Shown: positions 1-7,676 of the stretch, in pieces
Position numbering within the stretch: position 1 is the first letter of the stretch
Layout: every line of letters starts with the position of its first letter
Source of the DNA: Weeksellaceae bacterium
GTDB taxonomy: Bacteria > Bacteroidota > Bacteroidia > Flavobacteriales > Weeksellaceae
Assembly: GCA_022701475.1 (NCBI GenBank)
Contig: JAKOOI010000297.1
Location: 1-16,698 of the forward strand
Length of the DNA stretch: 16,698 nucleotides
Direction of reading: 5' to 3'
The notes under the pieces: model-generated
Database searches by the model: none
The model's input: the letters and a program-made list of their open reading frames with translations, nothing else
What the model was told of the DNA's origin: nothing
Translations under genes and position numbers: made by a program

Positions 1-41
1 TTGTAACACTTTTTGTGTAATTTTAGTAGTAAATTTCTGTA

Positions 42-845
42 ATGAAGAGACTTCCTTTTATTTTCCTGTACATTCTGGTTTTTTTCAGCGGCCATTTCAG
101 TGCCCAGACCGGTGTTTCCGTATCTCCGCCCAGGCTCTACTTTGAATCCGGGCTTGGAAACAGCAATACCCAGAAGGTCACCGTAACCAATGTCAGCACC
201 AAAAACTCGCTTGATCTTGCCGTGAGCTTAGGAGACTGGGAGTATAACGGACGGGGAGAAAATATCATGTCTGCAGCCAATACGCTTCCCAATTCATGTG
301 CCGGCTGGGTATCCGTAAAAAAAGAGGACAATTACTTTACCCTTGCTCCGGGGCAGCGGAAGGATATTGATGTCACCATTACCGTCCCTTCCGTATTACC
401 GGATAAAAATCCAGCTCATACCGCCGTGCTGTATGTAAGCCAGATGAATCCGGTGGATGATGTAGACAGCAAAGGAACCAGTATAAAAGTAAGCATCCGG
501 TCCGGAATCAAGCTTTTTCACAAATTGCCGTCTGCAAAAAACAAAAAACTCGAAATACAGAATCTCGCCTACGCAAAGGCAGGAAAAACACTTGATCTCA
601 GCTTCGATAATCAGGGTGATGTCTGGGCAGACGGCAAGATAACGACAGATCTTGTCAACACCCAAACCGGTAAAAAGACGTCTCTGGACGCCATTATTTT
701 TTACACCATGCCGGGGAATAGAAGGGAAGTCAGCATTCCGTTGCCTGCCGGCCTTGAAAAAGGCAAATATACCGCTTCGGTTATGATTGATTATGGCGAC
801 CGCGATAATCTTGAGCTGGGTGAATTAAACTTTGTATATGAATAA
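42..845 (+). CDS. PapD-like periplasmic chaperone-type protein (two Ig-like domains)
   Basis: This 267-residue protein has a Sec signal peptide (hydrophobic residues 5-19, likely cut at SA|Q, residues 20-22), so it is exported to the periplasm. The mature part looks all-beta. Domain 1 (about 24-160) opens with 'VSVSPPRLYFESG' and has 'QKVTVTNVS', 'FTLAPGQRKDIDVTI' and 'HTAVLYVS', the strand pattern of PapD-type chaperones and related Ig folds. Domain 2 (about 168-267) is a second beta-sandwich. The length is typical of fimbrial chaperones. It overlaps the next exported gene by 8 bases and probably shares its transcript. By analogy with chaperone-usher systems it may hold subunits before assembly; that role is inference. 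A free-standing Ig-like surface or periplasmic protein is the alternative. The ATG at 42 is the only start that gives a complete signal peptide. Confidence 0.72.
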   Translation: MKRLPFIFLYILVFFSGHFSAQTGVSVSPPRLYFESGLGNSNTQKVTVTNVSTKNSLDLAVSLGDWEYNGRGENIMSAANTLPNSCAGWVSVKKEDNYFTLAPGQRKDIDVTITVPSVLPDKNPAHTAVLYVSQMNPVDDVDSKGTSIKVSIRSGIKLFHKLPSAKNKKLEIQNLAYAKAGKTLDLSFDNQGDVWADGKITTDLVNTQTGKKTSLDAIIFYTMPGNRREVSIPLPAGLEKGKYTASVMIDYGDRDNLELGELNFVYE

Positions 846-1875
846 CAGGAAGATATTTTCATTCATCCTTTTGCTCTGCTTGTGGATTCAGTGCCTGTCA
901 CAGGTGTCTTACAGTTCATGGATCAACGGATACATGCCGGTAAGTTCCTACGGCGGCGGTTCTATCCCCGACGCCTATACCGCCAGCTTTTCAGGCAACG
1001 GGTATCTGAATGTTCCGTACTGGCGGCTTTCGGTCAGGCTGAAACAGCCGGTGGCTTCTACGGACGGCAATTATACGCTGCCGGCCAACAAGCTTTCTTT
1101 CAGCCCGGTATCCTCTTCCGGGAATGCCTATCCGTATGCGGTGCCTACGATTTCACAGATCGGGATGCCGCTGAATGTCATGATGCAGGAAGGGCAGGAG
1201 ATTTTTCTGGTACCGCAATCCAATGCGGCCATGTATAATTTCCCGTTTCTTTTTTTTGGATATTATTATAACCTTCAGCTCCGGTACAGCCTGGTGCTGG
1301 CCGGAGGCGCTTACCTTGGCAACTATCCTTCGTGGACCACTTTTGTGGCGCCCATGCAGTTTACGGCCTACGACCGGTATAATAATGTGATCGGAAGAAT
1401 GGATCATGTCTTCCAGTTCCAGATCGGTACGCTTTCCGGGACACCGCCGGATGTACCCGAAATGTCACTGAAATTTTCTGCCAGTGCAGTAAACGGATCC
1501 CTGGAATTCAACAGCCGGAACGATTATGCCAATGGCGTAAACGTTTCGTATTCAAATGCCCTTACTGTACGCAGCAATACCAATTACCAGATCAAAATAA
1601 GATCGCTCCAGAACAATTTTACATCGGCGGCCGGAAATACCCTTCCGCTGGATGCAGTAAAGCTTTCGCTGGCTCCGGTAAACGGGAATAACGCCTCGGT
1701 GTATCCCATAGCGCTTGCTTCCTGGCAGCAGCTGGCAGCCAAAGGAGGATACACCCAGGGTTCCAATGCCTATTATGATATCAATTATTCCACAAGTGCC
1801 AATGACCAGCGGTTCATGAGCGCCAAGCCGGAAGATTATTCCACCACCTTACAGTTTGAGATAACCCCACAGTAA
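838..1875 (+). CDS. Exported two-domain beta protein, candidate surface or fimbrial subunit
   Basis: I do not recognise a named family. The preferred start is ATG at 838, giving 345 residues; a TTG at 832 would add two. Residues 1-22 form a signal peptide (MNNRKIF, then a Leu/Ile/Cys-rich core, ending CLSQ). The mature protein is rich in Ser, Asn, Tyr and Gly with alternating hydrophobic residues, which suggests beta structure. There appear to be an N-terminal half (about 25-205) and a C-terminal half beginning near 'LKFSASAVNGSLEFNS'. The C-terminal half has 'NYQIKIRS' and ends in a strand-like 'TTLQFEITPQ', reminiscent of the last strand of pilin subunits. It sits between a chaperone-like and an usher-like gene, overlapping the former by 8 bases and ending 9 bases before the latter. 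A secreted subunit or tip protein is therefore plausible, but this is inference. Confidence 0.65.
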   Translation: MNNRKIFSFILLLCLWIQCLSQVSYSSWINGYMPVSSYGGGSIPDAYTASFSGNGYLNVPYWRLSVRLKQPVASTDGNYTLPANKLSFSPVSSSGNAYPYAVPTISQIGMPLNVMMQEGQEIFLVPQSNAAMYNFPFLFFGYYYNLQLRYSLVLAGGAYLGNYPSWTTFVAPMQFTAYDRYNNVIGRMDHVFQFQIGTLSGTPPDVPEMSLKFSASAVNGSLEFNSRNDYANGVNVSYSNALTVRSNTNYQIKIRSLQNNFTSAAGNTLPLDAVKLSLAPVNGNNASVYPIALASWQQLAAKGGYTQGSNAYYDINYSTSANDQRFMSAKPEDYSTTLQFEITPQ

Positions 1876-1884
1876 ACATCCATC

Positions 1885-4686
1885 ATGTCCTACGAACTGC
1901 TCAGAAAAATAGCATCTGTTTTTTTGATACCGCTCGCCTTTATCATCCTCTCTGCACAGCACGTTCCCGATATCGGGATGGAAGTCCGCAGTGAATCCGG
2001 TATGGCTGAACGGAACCTCGTGGATTTTACCATTGTCCTGAAAAATAATACACAGGAACCTTTTAAAGGAAAAATCAGTATTCATGCACCGGAAGGCATC
2101 AGGCCGGCTTCTTTCAACGGAATAGAAACTGAGCTTGGTCCGGGTGAAACGGTATTCCTGCCGGTAAAAATGGTGGTCAGCAACCAGGCTACTGCCGGTG
2201 CAAAGACAATACAATTCGATCTTGCGGATGCGGATCAAAAGCTCATTTCCGCAAAAACAGCCACCTTTACCGTCGTGGAAAATACATTGCTGAGGATTAC
2301 GGCAGAAAACCCGGTATTGTACATCAGTAATATGAGGGATTCCATAGAAGTGAGGGCCAGGGTTTCCAATCTTGGCAATACACGCCAGAATGTAACGGTG
2401 GTATTCAAAATTCCGGAAATTACTCAGGAAAATATTTTTGTGGAAAGAAAGGGCAGTGTGGCCGTACAGAAAGATTCTGTTTTTATCTTCAGGTTCATGC
2501 CTTCCGGTCCGCTGGCAAGAAGTTCCCGATTCAGTGTAAGCATTGCCGGATTCCGTGAGCCCGAGAAAGAGATTTTCGGAAATGCTTCGGTATCCGTTCA
2601 GAATGTCGCCTCATCGCAGCGGTACCAGGATCTGCAGAATACGGTAATGACAGATTACAGGCGAAACAGCATTACAGCTGCCTACAGGCGGGTGGGCGAG
2701 AACCTCAATATGTATCAGGTGATGGGCTCCGGAGGCTTCAACCTTCCGTCGGGCTCCGTCTTCATCAGAGGAAATGCATATACGCTGAACAACCAGGGCG
2801 ATCCCGTCATTACCAATACCTACGCTACCTACAGGCGTTCCCGCAGTGAATATACCCTGGGGAACATCAGCAAAATTATGGAAATGTCACTCTTCGGAAG
2901 GGGAGCAGCGTATGCGCTGATCTCTGCAGATCAGGATAAAAGGCTTGAGGCAGGCTTTGTAGACCAGACGTTCAGTCTTATAGAGCAAAACTCTTTTCTG
3001 AAATATGGATACGGCTTCTTCGCAAAGGGCAGCATGGGCGCGCAGAATGCTACCCGTAATTTTTCAGCTACCTATGTCTTCAGGAATGACCCGTATGAGA
3101 AGGCGAGCCATAATCTCGTCGGTACAGATATGCAATATGTTTTCGGCAAAGACTGGAACATGAGTGCAAAAATATACAGCGGGCTAAGCCGGTATGAAGA
3201 AATCAATGTTACAAAACCTTCACTGGCTGTAGAATCCCAGTATTCCGGGAATCTCAGGAAAGTCAATCTTAACGGAAACTATTTTTACAGCACGGATTAT
3301 TATCCCGGGAACAGACGGGGAATGCTTCAGATCCAGCAGAATATCTCGGCGAACATCTTTAAGGATCATACGCTTTACGGCAATGTCCTGGTTTCTGATT
3401 TTTCCCCGAAATATTATTTCTTCGATAATCATATCAGGTCCAATACCGTTAGGCTGGATACCGGGATTAATTTCCCGAAAACCGGAAGGATAGGCTTTGC
3501 GCTTGGTTTGCAGTACCAGGATGAAAAATCCAATACCTACAATAATTTTTTCGATACGGCACTCGGTCAGGAGAAAAGGAGCCTTTCTGCCCAGCGGATT
3601 ACCGACTACATGACCTGGTCGAGCCCCGATACAAAACATTCCTCTGTCCTGGGAATCGAAGCCGGGCGGGTGGAGTATCCGGATCGGAAGGGCAGCGGAT
3701 TTCAGATGAAGACAGTTGGGAATTACAGTTATAAATGGCTGAATGCCAATTTTATGTATCAGTATGGAAGTTATTTTCTTTCGGAATATGCCTTCTCAAG
3801 GATCTTCAGTGCTGATCAGGCCTACAAAAAGCTGTCCGTGTCCGCATTTGTAAGTGAAAATTTTTTTGATCAGAAGCTGGCACTGGCTTCAGGGGTCAGC
3901 TACACGGATGATGTCCTTTACGGAAAATCCCCTTCCGGATTCGTTAATCTGAAATATTCCGGGAAGCTGTACGGCATTTACCTTAATACTTCCTGGTTTC
4001 ATTATTCTTCTCTGAGCAGCAATAATAACCTCCTGACGGTAGAGGCCGGCATCACGCTGAATCTCAAAACCAATACCCCTGATCCGGGGAAAAAGGGAAG
4101 CATCACTGCTTTCGTATTTTATGACAACAACAATAACGGGGTATATGACACGGGAGACCTGCCGGCAGAAGAATACCTGGTGATGCTGAATTCCGTATCA
4201 TTCCGTACCGATAAGGAAGGAAGCCTGAGTTACAGAGCTCTTCCGTACGGAAAGTATGCCCTGAAACAGATCATACAGAAAGGCTGGTATTATGATGAGG
4301 CGGAAATCGATCTGAACCGGCATCAGTTTGCTTTGCAGATTCCCCTGCACCGCAACGGGACCGTTCAGGGAAAGATCGGTTATGAATTTAATACGAAGAC
4401 GGCGGTGGAATTTGAACCTAAAACTGGCGGGATTATCTTTAACATTTATAAAGACAGCCGGCTGATCCAGCGGATGGTGACGGATGACAACGGTGAATTT
4501 GTTTCTTTCCTGGAATCCGGGAAATACAGGATTGAGCTCAATGAAAATTCATTGCCCGCCAATACCTATACAGAACGGAACAGTGCTGAAGTATCGATAG
4601 AAGCGGGGAAAATAACCTCACCTGATCCCTTCGTCATTAAAGTCAGGGAAAAAAAGGTACGGGTAAAGAAATTCGGTACCGAATAA
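1885..4686 (+). CDS. Usher-like outer-membrane beta-barrel protein with Ig-like and SdrD-type domains
   Basis: The protein has 933 residues with a signal peptide (1-24, cut at SA|Q). Residues about 30-240 look like two Ig-like domains of the NEW3/COG1470 kind ('VDFTIVLKNNTQEPFKGKISI', 'RARVSNLGNTRQNVTV'). Residues about 245-735 are rich in Tyr, Phe, Ser, Asn and Gly in alternating strands, as expected of a large outer-membrane barrel. Near 738-815 lies an SdrD_B-like domain with a calcium-loop signature DNNNNGVYDTGD (747-758), followed by a second Ig-like domain and a basic end. Size and order (periplasmic domains, barrel, C-terminal Ig-like domains) resemble a fimbrial usher, and the two genes upstream fit that reading. 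I see no diagnostic PapC-type usher motif, so secretion or assembly of the upstream protein is inferred. A surface receptor or porin is the alternative. Confidence 0.68.
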   Translation: MSYELLRKIASVFLIPLAFIILSAQHVPDIGMEVRSESGMAERNLVDFTIVLKNNTQEPFKGKISIHAPEGIRPASFNGIETELGPGETVFLPVKMVVSNQATAGAKTIQFDLADADQKLISAKTATFTVVENTLLRITAENPVLYISNMRDSIEVRARVSNLGNTRQNVTVVFKIPEITQENIFVERKGSVAVQKDSVFIFRFMPSGPLARSSRFSVSIAGFREPEKEIFGNASVSVQNVASSQRYQDLQNTVMTDYRRNSITAAYRRVGENLNMYQVMGSGGFNLPSGSVFIRGNAYTLNNQGDPVITNTYATYRRSRSEYTLGNISKIMEMSLFGRGAAYALISADQDKRLEAGFVDQTFSLIEQNSFLKYGYGFFAKGSMGAQNATRNFSATYVFRNDPYEKASHNLVGTDMQYVFGKDWNMSAKIYSGLSRYEEINVTKPSLAVESQYSGNLRKVNLNGNYFYSTDYYPGNRRGMLQIQQNISANIFKDHTLYGNVLVSDFSPKYYFFDNHIRSNTVRLDTGINFPKTGRIGFALGLQYQDEKSNTYNNFFDTALGQEKRSLSAQRITDYMTWSSPDTKHSSVLGIEAGRVEYPDRKGSGFQMKTVGNYSYKWLNANFMYQYGSYFLSEYAFSRIFSADQAYKKLSVSAFVSENFFDQKLALASGVSYTDDVLYGKSPSGFVNLKYSGKLYGIYLNTSWFHYSSLSSNNNLLTVEAGITLNLKTNTPDPGKKGSITAFVFYDNNNNGVYDTGDLPAEEYLVMLNSVSFRTDKEGSLSYRALPYGKYALKQIIQKGWYYDEAEIDLNRHQFALQIPLHRNGTVQGKIGYEFNTKTAVEFEPKTGGIIFNIYKDSRLIQRMVTDDNGEFVSFLESGKYRIELNENSLPANTYTERNSAEVSIEAGKITSPDPFVIKVREKKVRVKKFGTE

Positions 4687-4878
4687 TCACCCGGGCCGGG
4701 CTGCAGCCATTCAGAATAATATTTGTACATGACAGAATTGCGATGTCATTATCCAATAGGAACCGGTTTCAGAAGACGGACAAAATTATAAACCGATAGG
4801 CTCAGGATACATTTCAGTTTACAGATAAATAATGGGCTTCTATGATACCGTCTTCTTAGTTGCTACTTGATTCATAGC
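4687..4878. other. Non-coding stretch after the usher-like gene
   Basis: No open frame here looks like a gene. The start holds GC-rich palindromes (4690-4700 and 4699-4708), but no T-run follows them, so they do not make a standard terminator. A near match to the TAnnTTTG -7 box (AATATTTG, 4718-4725) lies on the + strand. Downstream is a 9-base inverted repeat at 4771-4779 and 4848-4856, listed separately. A small RNA or a remnant element is possible, but neither is shown. Confidence 0.4.
4771..4856. repeat. Perfect 9-base inverted repeat enclosing 68 bases
   Basis: AGAAGACGG (4771-4779) and its exact reverse complement CCGTCTTCT (4848-4856) bound an 86-base unit in a gene-free gap. The pairing does not extend inward or outward, and I see no clear target-site duplication outside the arms. 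It could close a long RNA stem or mark a small decayed element. A chance match in 250 bases is unlikely but not excluded. Confidence 0.45.
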
Positions 4879-4910
4879 AAAAAAGAGGGAATCCTGATAA
4901 AGATTCCCTC
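4879..4910 (-). terminator. Rho-independent terminator of the four-helix-bundle gene
   Basis: Read on the minus strand, a perfect 9-base-pair stem (arms 4902-4910 and 4885-4893) with an 8-base loop is followed at once by six T residues (complement of 4879-4884). It lies about 30 bases past the stop codon of the minus-strand gene ending at 4942, where an intrinsic terminator is expected. On the + strand there is no good T-run, so it acts mainly in the minus direction. Confidence 0.85.
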
Positions 4911-4941
4911 CTGTATTGTTCATTTTCTGAAAGACTAAGAT

Positions 4942-5391
4942 TTACTTAGCTGCTTCCAGGTTTTCAAACTTAGCGTAAGAAGATCTCAGATGATGCAGGT
5001 GGTCTGAAACTACCTGAGAGCTTTCCGGACATAAATCGCCGCTTTCCAATGCGTCTTCGTAAGCTTTGATCGCGGCTTTCTCTCCGAATGCTACATTTTC
5101 CAGTGTAGATTCGTCTTTATTTCCGGTGAATGAATTTTTGATATCGATCCATGCTCTGTGCACGGCTCCTGCTGTAGTGGTAGTGTTATCTGCTTCACCT
5201 CCCTTCTCATTGATCAGTCTGATCAGATCTGACTTCATATTCTGTGACTCGCTCACCATTTGATCATAATCATTTTTCAATGCTGAATGATTTTCCCATA
5301 CTTTGTCTTCTACTTTGGAGAATCCTTCAATTCTGTCGTTGGTAATGTTTAACAGATCATTTAATACTGATACAGTTTTTTCGTTGTTCAT
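4942..5391 (-). CDS. Ferritin-like four-helix-bundle protein, PA2169/DUF2383 family
   Basis: From the ATG at 5391 the protein has 149 residues and begins MNNEKTVSVLNDLLNITNDR. A 12-residue upstream extension to 5427 would need a non-ATG start and does not look like part of the family, so I use the internal Met. The sequence is almost wholly helical and fits PA2169/DUF2383 four-helix bundles: 'DLLNITNDRIEGF' (helix 1), 'MKSDLIRLINEKGG' (helix 2), 'GAVHRAWIDIKNSFTG' (linker region) and 'EKAAIKAYEDALESGDLCPES' with a following helix. Glu, Asp and His residues in the helices could bind metal as in ferritin-like proteins. There is no signal peptide, so it is cytoplasmic. The family is often linked to stress, but its reaction is not established. 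The gene stands alone, divergent from the carotenoid operon, with its own terminator. Confidence 0.88.
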   Translation of the reverse strand: MNNEKTVSVLNDLLNITNDRIEGFSKVEDKVWENHSALKNDYDQMVSESQNMKSDLIRLINEKGGEADNTTTTAGAVHRAWIDIKNSFTGNKDESTLENVAFGEKAAIKAYEDALESGDLCPESSQVVSDHLHHLRSSYAKFENLEAAK

Positions 5392-5434
5392 AATATTTTT
5401 TTTATTGGTGTACCAGTAGACTTGCAAGATGCGT

Positions 5435-5453
5435 GCCTTAAATTCCTTAAGGC
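5435..5453. promoter_or_regulatory. Inverted repeat upstream of the four-helix-bundle gene, candidate operator
   Basis: GCCTTAA (5435-5441) and TTAAGGC (5447-5453) form a perfect 7-base inverted repeat with a 5-base spacer, 44 bases upstream of the minus-strand ATG at 5391. No T-run follows on the minus strand, so it is not a terminator there. Its size and place suit a dimeric repressor or activator site for the minus-strand gene, but no regulator can be named. Confidence 0.4.
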
Positions 5454-5476
5454 CAAAAAAAATTAAAAGTTTATTT

Positions 5477-5505
5477 ATATACTATTTTAAAAAATTAAAG
5501 TATAT
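5477..5505. promoter_or_regulatory. Candidate MarR operator overlapping the carotenoid promoter
   Basis: ATATACT (5477-5483) and AGTATAT (5499-5505) form a perfect 7-base inverted repeat with a 15-base AT-rich spacer. The right arm overlaps the -7 box at 5501-5508. MarR proteins commonly repress their own operons from imperfect palindromes at the promoter, and the first gene of this operon is a MarR protein, so this is a reasonable operator candidate. The region is very AT-rich, so chance pairing is a real alternative. Confidence 0.38.
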
Positions 5506-5508
5506 TTG
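5501..5508 (+). promoter_or_regulatory. -7 promoter box of the carotenoid operon
   Basis: TATATTTG matches the Bacteroidota -7 consensus TAnnTTTG exactly and lies 20 bases before the ATG of the MarR gene. No clear -33 TTG was seen at the usual spacing, so the call rests on the -7 box and its position. It would drive the whole five-gene operon. Confidence 0.55.
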
Positions 5509-5528
5509 TTTACCAATATGATGACAAT

Positions 5529-6200
5529 ATGGATTACAGTAAGGTAACGGATATCATAAAGCTGATACAGGAGTTTGAATCTGAAAATACTTCCCGGAAA
5601 TACGCTGATGATATATCCGGGCTCAGAAAATGGATTGCCGACAGTGAAAACAGGAAACGTGGTACAATTTTAGCTGAGCCTAATTGGGAAGGAAAAGAAA
5701 ATGGCAGAAGTCCCGAAAGCGCCATCAGTACTTTACTTGTACATCTCAACAGATATGCTAAAACATATTCTAAGTCTGCCATTTCAGATTCGGGATTTGC
5801 AACCCAGGAAGATTTTATTTACCTGATTACGTTAAAGGCTTTCGGCGAACTGACAAAAATGGAACTTATTAAGAAAAACATCCATGAAAAGCCTGCAGGT
5901 ATGCTCATCATAACCCGGCTGCTGAAACAGGGCTGGATTATCCAGACGGAGTCTGAACTCGACAGGAGAAACAAAATCATCCGTATTTCCGATGAGGGAA
6001 AAACGGCACTGGACAGGCAGATGGAAAACATCAGGAAAGCAACGGATATTGTGGCAGGAAACCTGACCCTGGAAGAGAAGATGGACCTCATCCGCATCCT
6101 TAATAAACTCGACCGGTTTCATTACCCTATTTTTTCCCGGAACATCAAAACCAAAGACCTGATTCCGACGGTCTATGAAGAATATTCATTTAAAAATTAA
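5529..6200 (+). CDS. MarR-family transcriptional regulator of the carotenoid operon
   Basis: This 223-residue protein has a winged-helix core at about 70-195. Residues 105-140 ('AFGELTKMELIKKNIHEKPAGMLIITRLLKQGWI') form the helix-turn-helix pair. The MarR wing signature follows as 'ELDRRNKIIRISDEGKTAL' (143-161), then the long dimerisation helix. It is longer than the usual 140-150 residue MarR protein because of about 70 extra N-terminal residues and a short C-terminal tail. It is the first gene of the crt operon, only 2 bases from crtI, so it probably controls crt expression and its own. An inverted repeat overlapping the promoter is a candidate binding site. The ligand or signal cannot be read from sequence. 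Confidence 0.9.
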   Translation: MDYSKVTDIIKLIQEFESENTSRKYADDISGLRKWIADSENRKRGTILAEPNWEGKENGRSPESAISTLLVHLNRYAKTYSKSAISDSGFATQEDFIYLITLKAFGELTKMELIKKNIHEKPAGMLIITRLLKQGWIIQTESELDRRNKIIRISDEGKTALDRQMENIRKATDIVAGNLTLEEKMDLIRILNKLDRFHYPIFSRNIKTKDLIPTVYEEYSFKN

Positions 6201-6202
6201 CT

Positions 6203-7675
6203 ATGGGAAAAAAAATTGCGGTTATCGGTTCAGGGTTTTCAGGATTATCTGCAGCGGCCTATGCCTCAAAGGAAGGACATGAGGTCCATCTATTTGAAAA
6301 AAACAAAGAATTGGGAGGGCGTGCACGGCATTTCAGGACGGAGAACGGATATACCTTTGATATGGGACCGAGCTGGTACTGGATGCCTGATATCATTGAA
6401 TCCTTCTTTACGGATTTTGGCCGGAAAGCTTCCGATTTTTATACCCTTGTCCCTCTGGACCCGCAATTTGAGATGGTGTTTTCAGACGGTACCATGAATA
6501 TTCCCCATACTTATAGCGAAATGAGGGATCTCTTTGAAAAAACGGAGACCGGGGCCGGTAAGAAGCTGGATGAATTCATGGAGGATGCCCAATACAAATA
6601 TGAAGTGGGAATGAAAGATTTCGTCAACAAGCCCTGCCATTCCTGGTTTGAATTCATGTCGCCGAAAATTGCCAAAAGTGCTTTCAAACTGGATCTGCTG
6701 ACCAATTTCCAGCGTTTCGTACGGAAATATTTCAGCCATCCCAGACTGATTATGCTGATGGAATTCCCGGTGATATTTCTCGGGGCGGCCCCGAAAGACA
6801 TTCCCGCATTATACAGCCTGATGAACTACGGAGGATATAAGCTGGGGACGTGGTATCCGATGGGCGGTTTTGCAAAAATCATCGATGCTATGAAGGAAGT
6901 GGCTGAAGAGCAGGGTACCCGGTTTTATACGGATGCAGGCGTTGATAAGATCAATATCAGCAACAAGCAGGCTTCTTCCGTTACGGTGAATGGAGAAGAA
7001 CTGGAATTCGATGCCATCATTGCGTCTTCAGATTACCATCATACCGAATCCAAGCTGCTGCCGGAAGAATACCGGAACTATACTGAAGGTTACTGGGAAA
7101 AACGGGTCTTTGCTCCGTCATGCCTTATTTTTTATCTGGGATTCAGAGAGAGGATCCCAAATCTGAAGCACCATACCCTGTTTTTCGAGCATGACCTTGA
7201 ACTGCATACCGACGAAATTTACAGAGATAAAAAGTGGCCCACCAAACCCCTGTTTTATACCTGCTGTCCTTCACAGACCGATCCTTCCGTAGCCCCGGAA
7301 AACTGCGAAAACGTATTTTTGCTGATGCCGGTAGCTCCCGGGATCGAGGATTCGGAAGAAATACGGGAACGTTACTTTATGGAAATGATCCTGAGACTGG
7401 AAAAGCATACAGGTGCTACTGATCTATTGCTTAAGATCGATTACAAAAAAAGCTATTGCGTAAAAGATTTCCAGGAAGACTATAACGCATATAAGGGAAA
7501 TGCCTATGGCCTGGCCAACACGCTCTCCCAGACTGCGGTCCTTAAACCATCTTTGAAAAACAAAAAAATAAAAAACCTTCTGTACACGGGACAACTTACC
7601 GTGCCCGGGCCTGGCGTGCCGCCGTCCATTATCTCGGGGAAAATAGCGGCACACGAAATCACAAAAATCAATTGA
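6203..7675 (+). CDS. crtI: Phytoene desaturase CrtI
   Basis: CrtI is an FAD-dependent, membrane-associated enzyme that desaturates phytoene, usually in four steps to lycopene. The 490-residue protein opens with the dinucleotide-binding fold 'AVIGSGFSGLSAAAYAS' (6-22), the acidic strand end E32, and 'ELGGRAR' (36-42), typical of the CrtI/amine-oxidase superfamily. 'YTFDMGPSWYW' follows. The C-terminal end 'LLYTGQLTVPGPGVPPSIISG' is the conserved bacterial CrtI FAD-contact motif. Length matches the family. It lies 2 bases after the MarR gene and 1 base before crtB. Neighbours make phytoene desaturation far more likely than a related CrtN, CrtD or CrtO activity, but the number of desaturation steps is inferred from the presence of a lycopene cyclase downstream. 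Confidence 0.95.
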   Translation: MGKKIAVIGSGFSGLSAAAYASKEGHEVHLFEKNKELGGRARHFRTENGYTFDMGPSWYWMPDIIESFFTDFGRKASDFYTLVPLDPQFEMVFSDGTMNIPHTYSEMRDLFEKTETGAGKKLDEFMEDAQYKYEVGMKDFVNKPCHSWFEFMSPKIAKSAFKLDLLTNFQRFVRKYFSHPRLIMLMEFPVIFLGAAPKDIPALYSLMNYGGYKLGTWYPMGGFAKIIDAMKEVAEEQGTRFYTDAGVDKINISNKQASSVTVNGEELEFDAIIASSDYHHTESKLLPEEYRNYTEGYWEKRVFAPSCLIFYLGFRERIPNLKHHTLFFEHDLELHTDEIYRDKKWPTKPLFYTCCPSQTDPSVAPENCENVFLLMPVAPGIEDSEEIRERYFMEMILRLEKHTGATDLLLKIDYKKSYCVKDFQEDYNAYKGNAYGLANTLSQTAVLKPSLKNKKIKNLLYTGQLTVPGPGVPPSIISGKIAAHEITKIN

Positions 7676-7676
7676 T

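Noticed and set aside
832..837. TTG start two codons upstream of the ATG of the second exported gene
   Set aside because: The ATG at 838 gives a normal signal peptide; there is no reason to prefer a rarer start codon that adds two residues.
4690..4708. GC-rich palindromes just after the usher-like gene as a terminator
   Set aside because: No T-run follows on either strand, so they do not make an intrinsic terminator.
5392..5427. 12-residue N-terminal extension of the four-helix-bundle protein
   Set aside because: It lacks an ATG start, and the internal Met at 5391 begins the family-like sequence after an A-rich leader.
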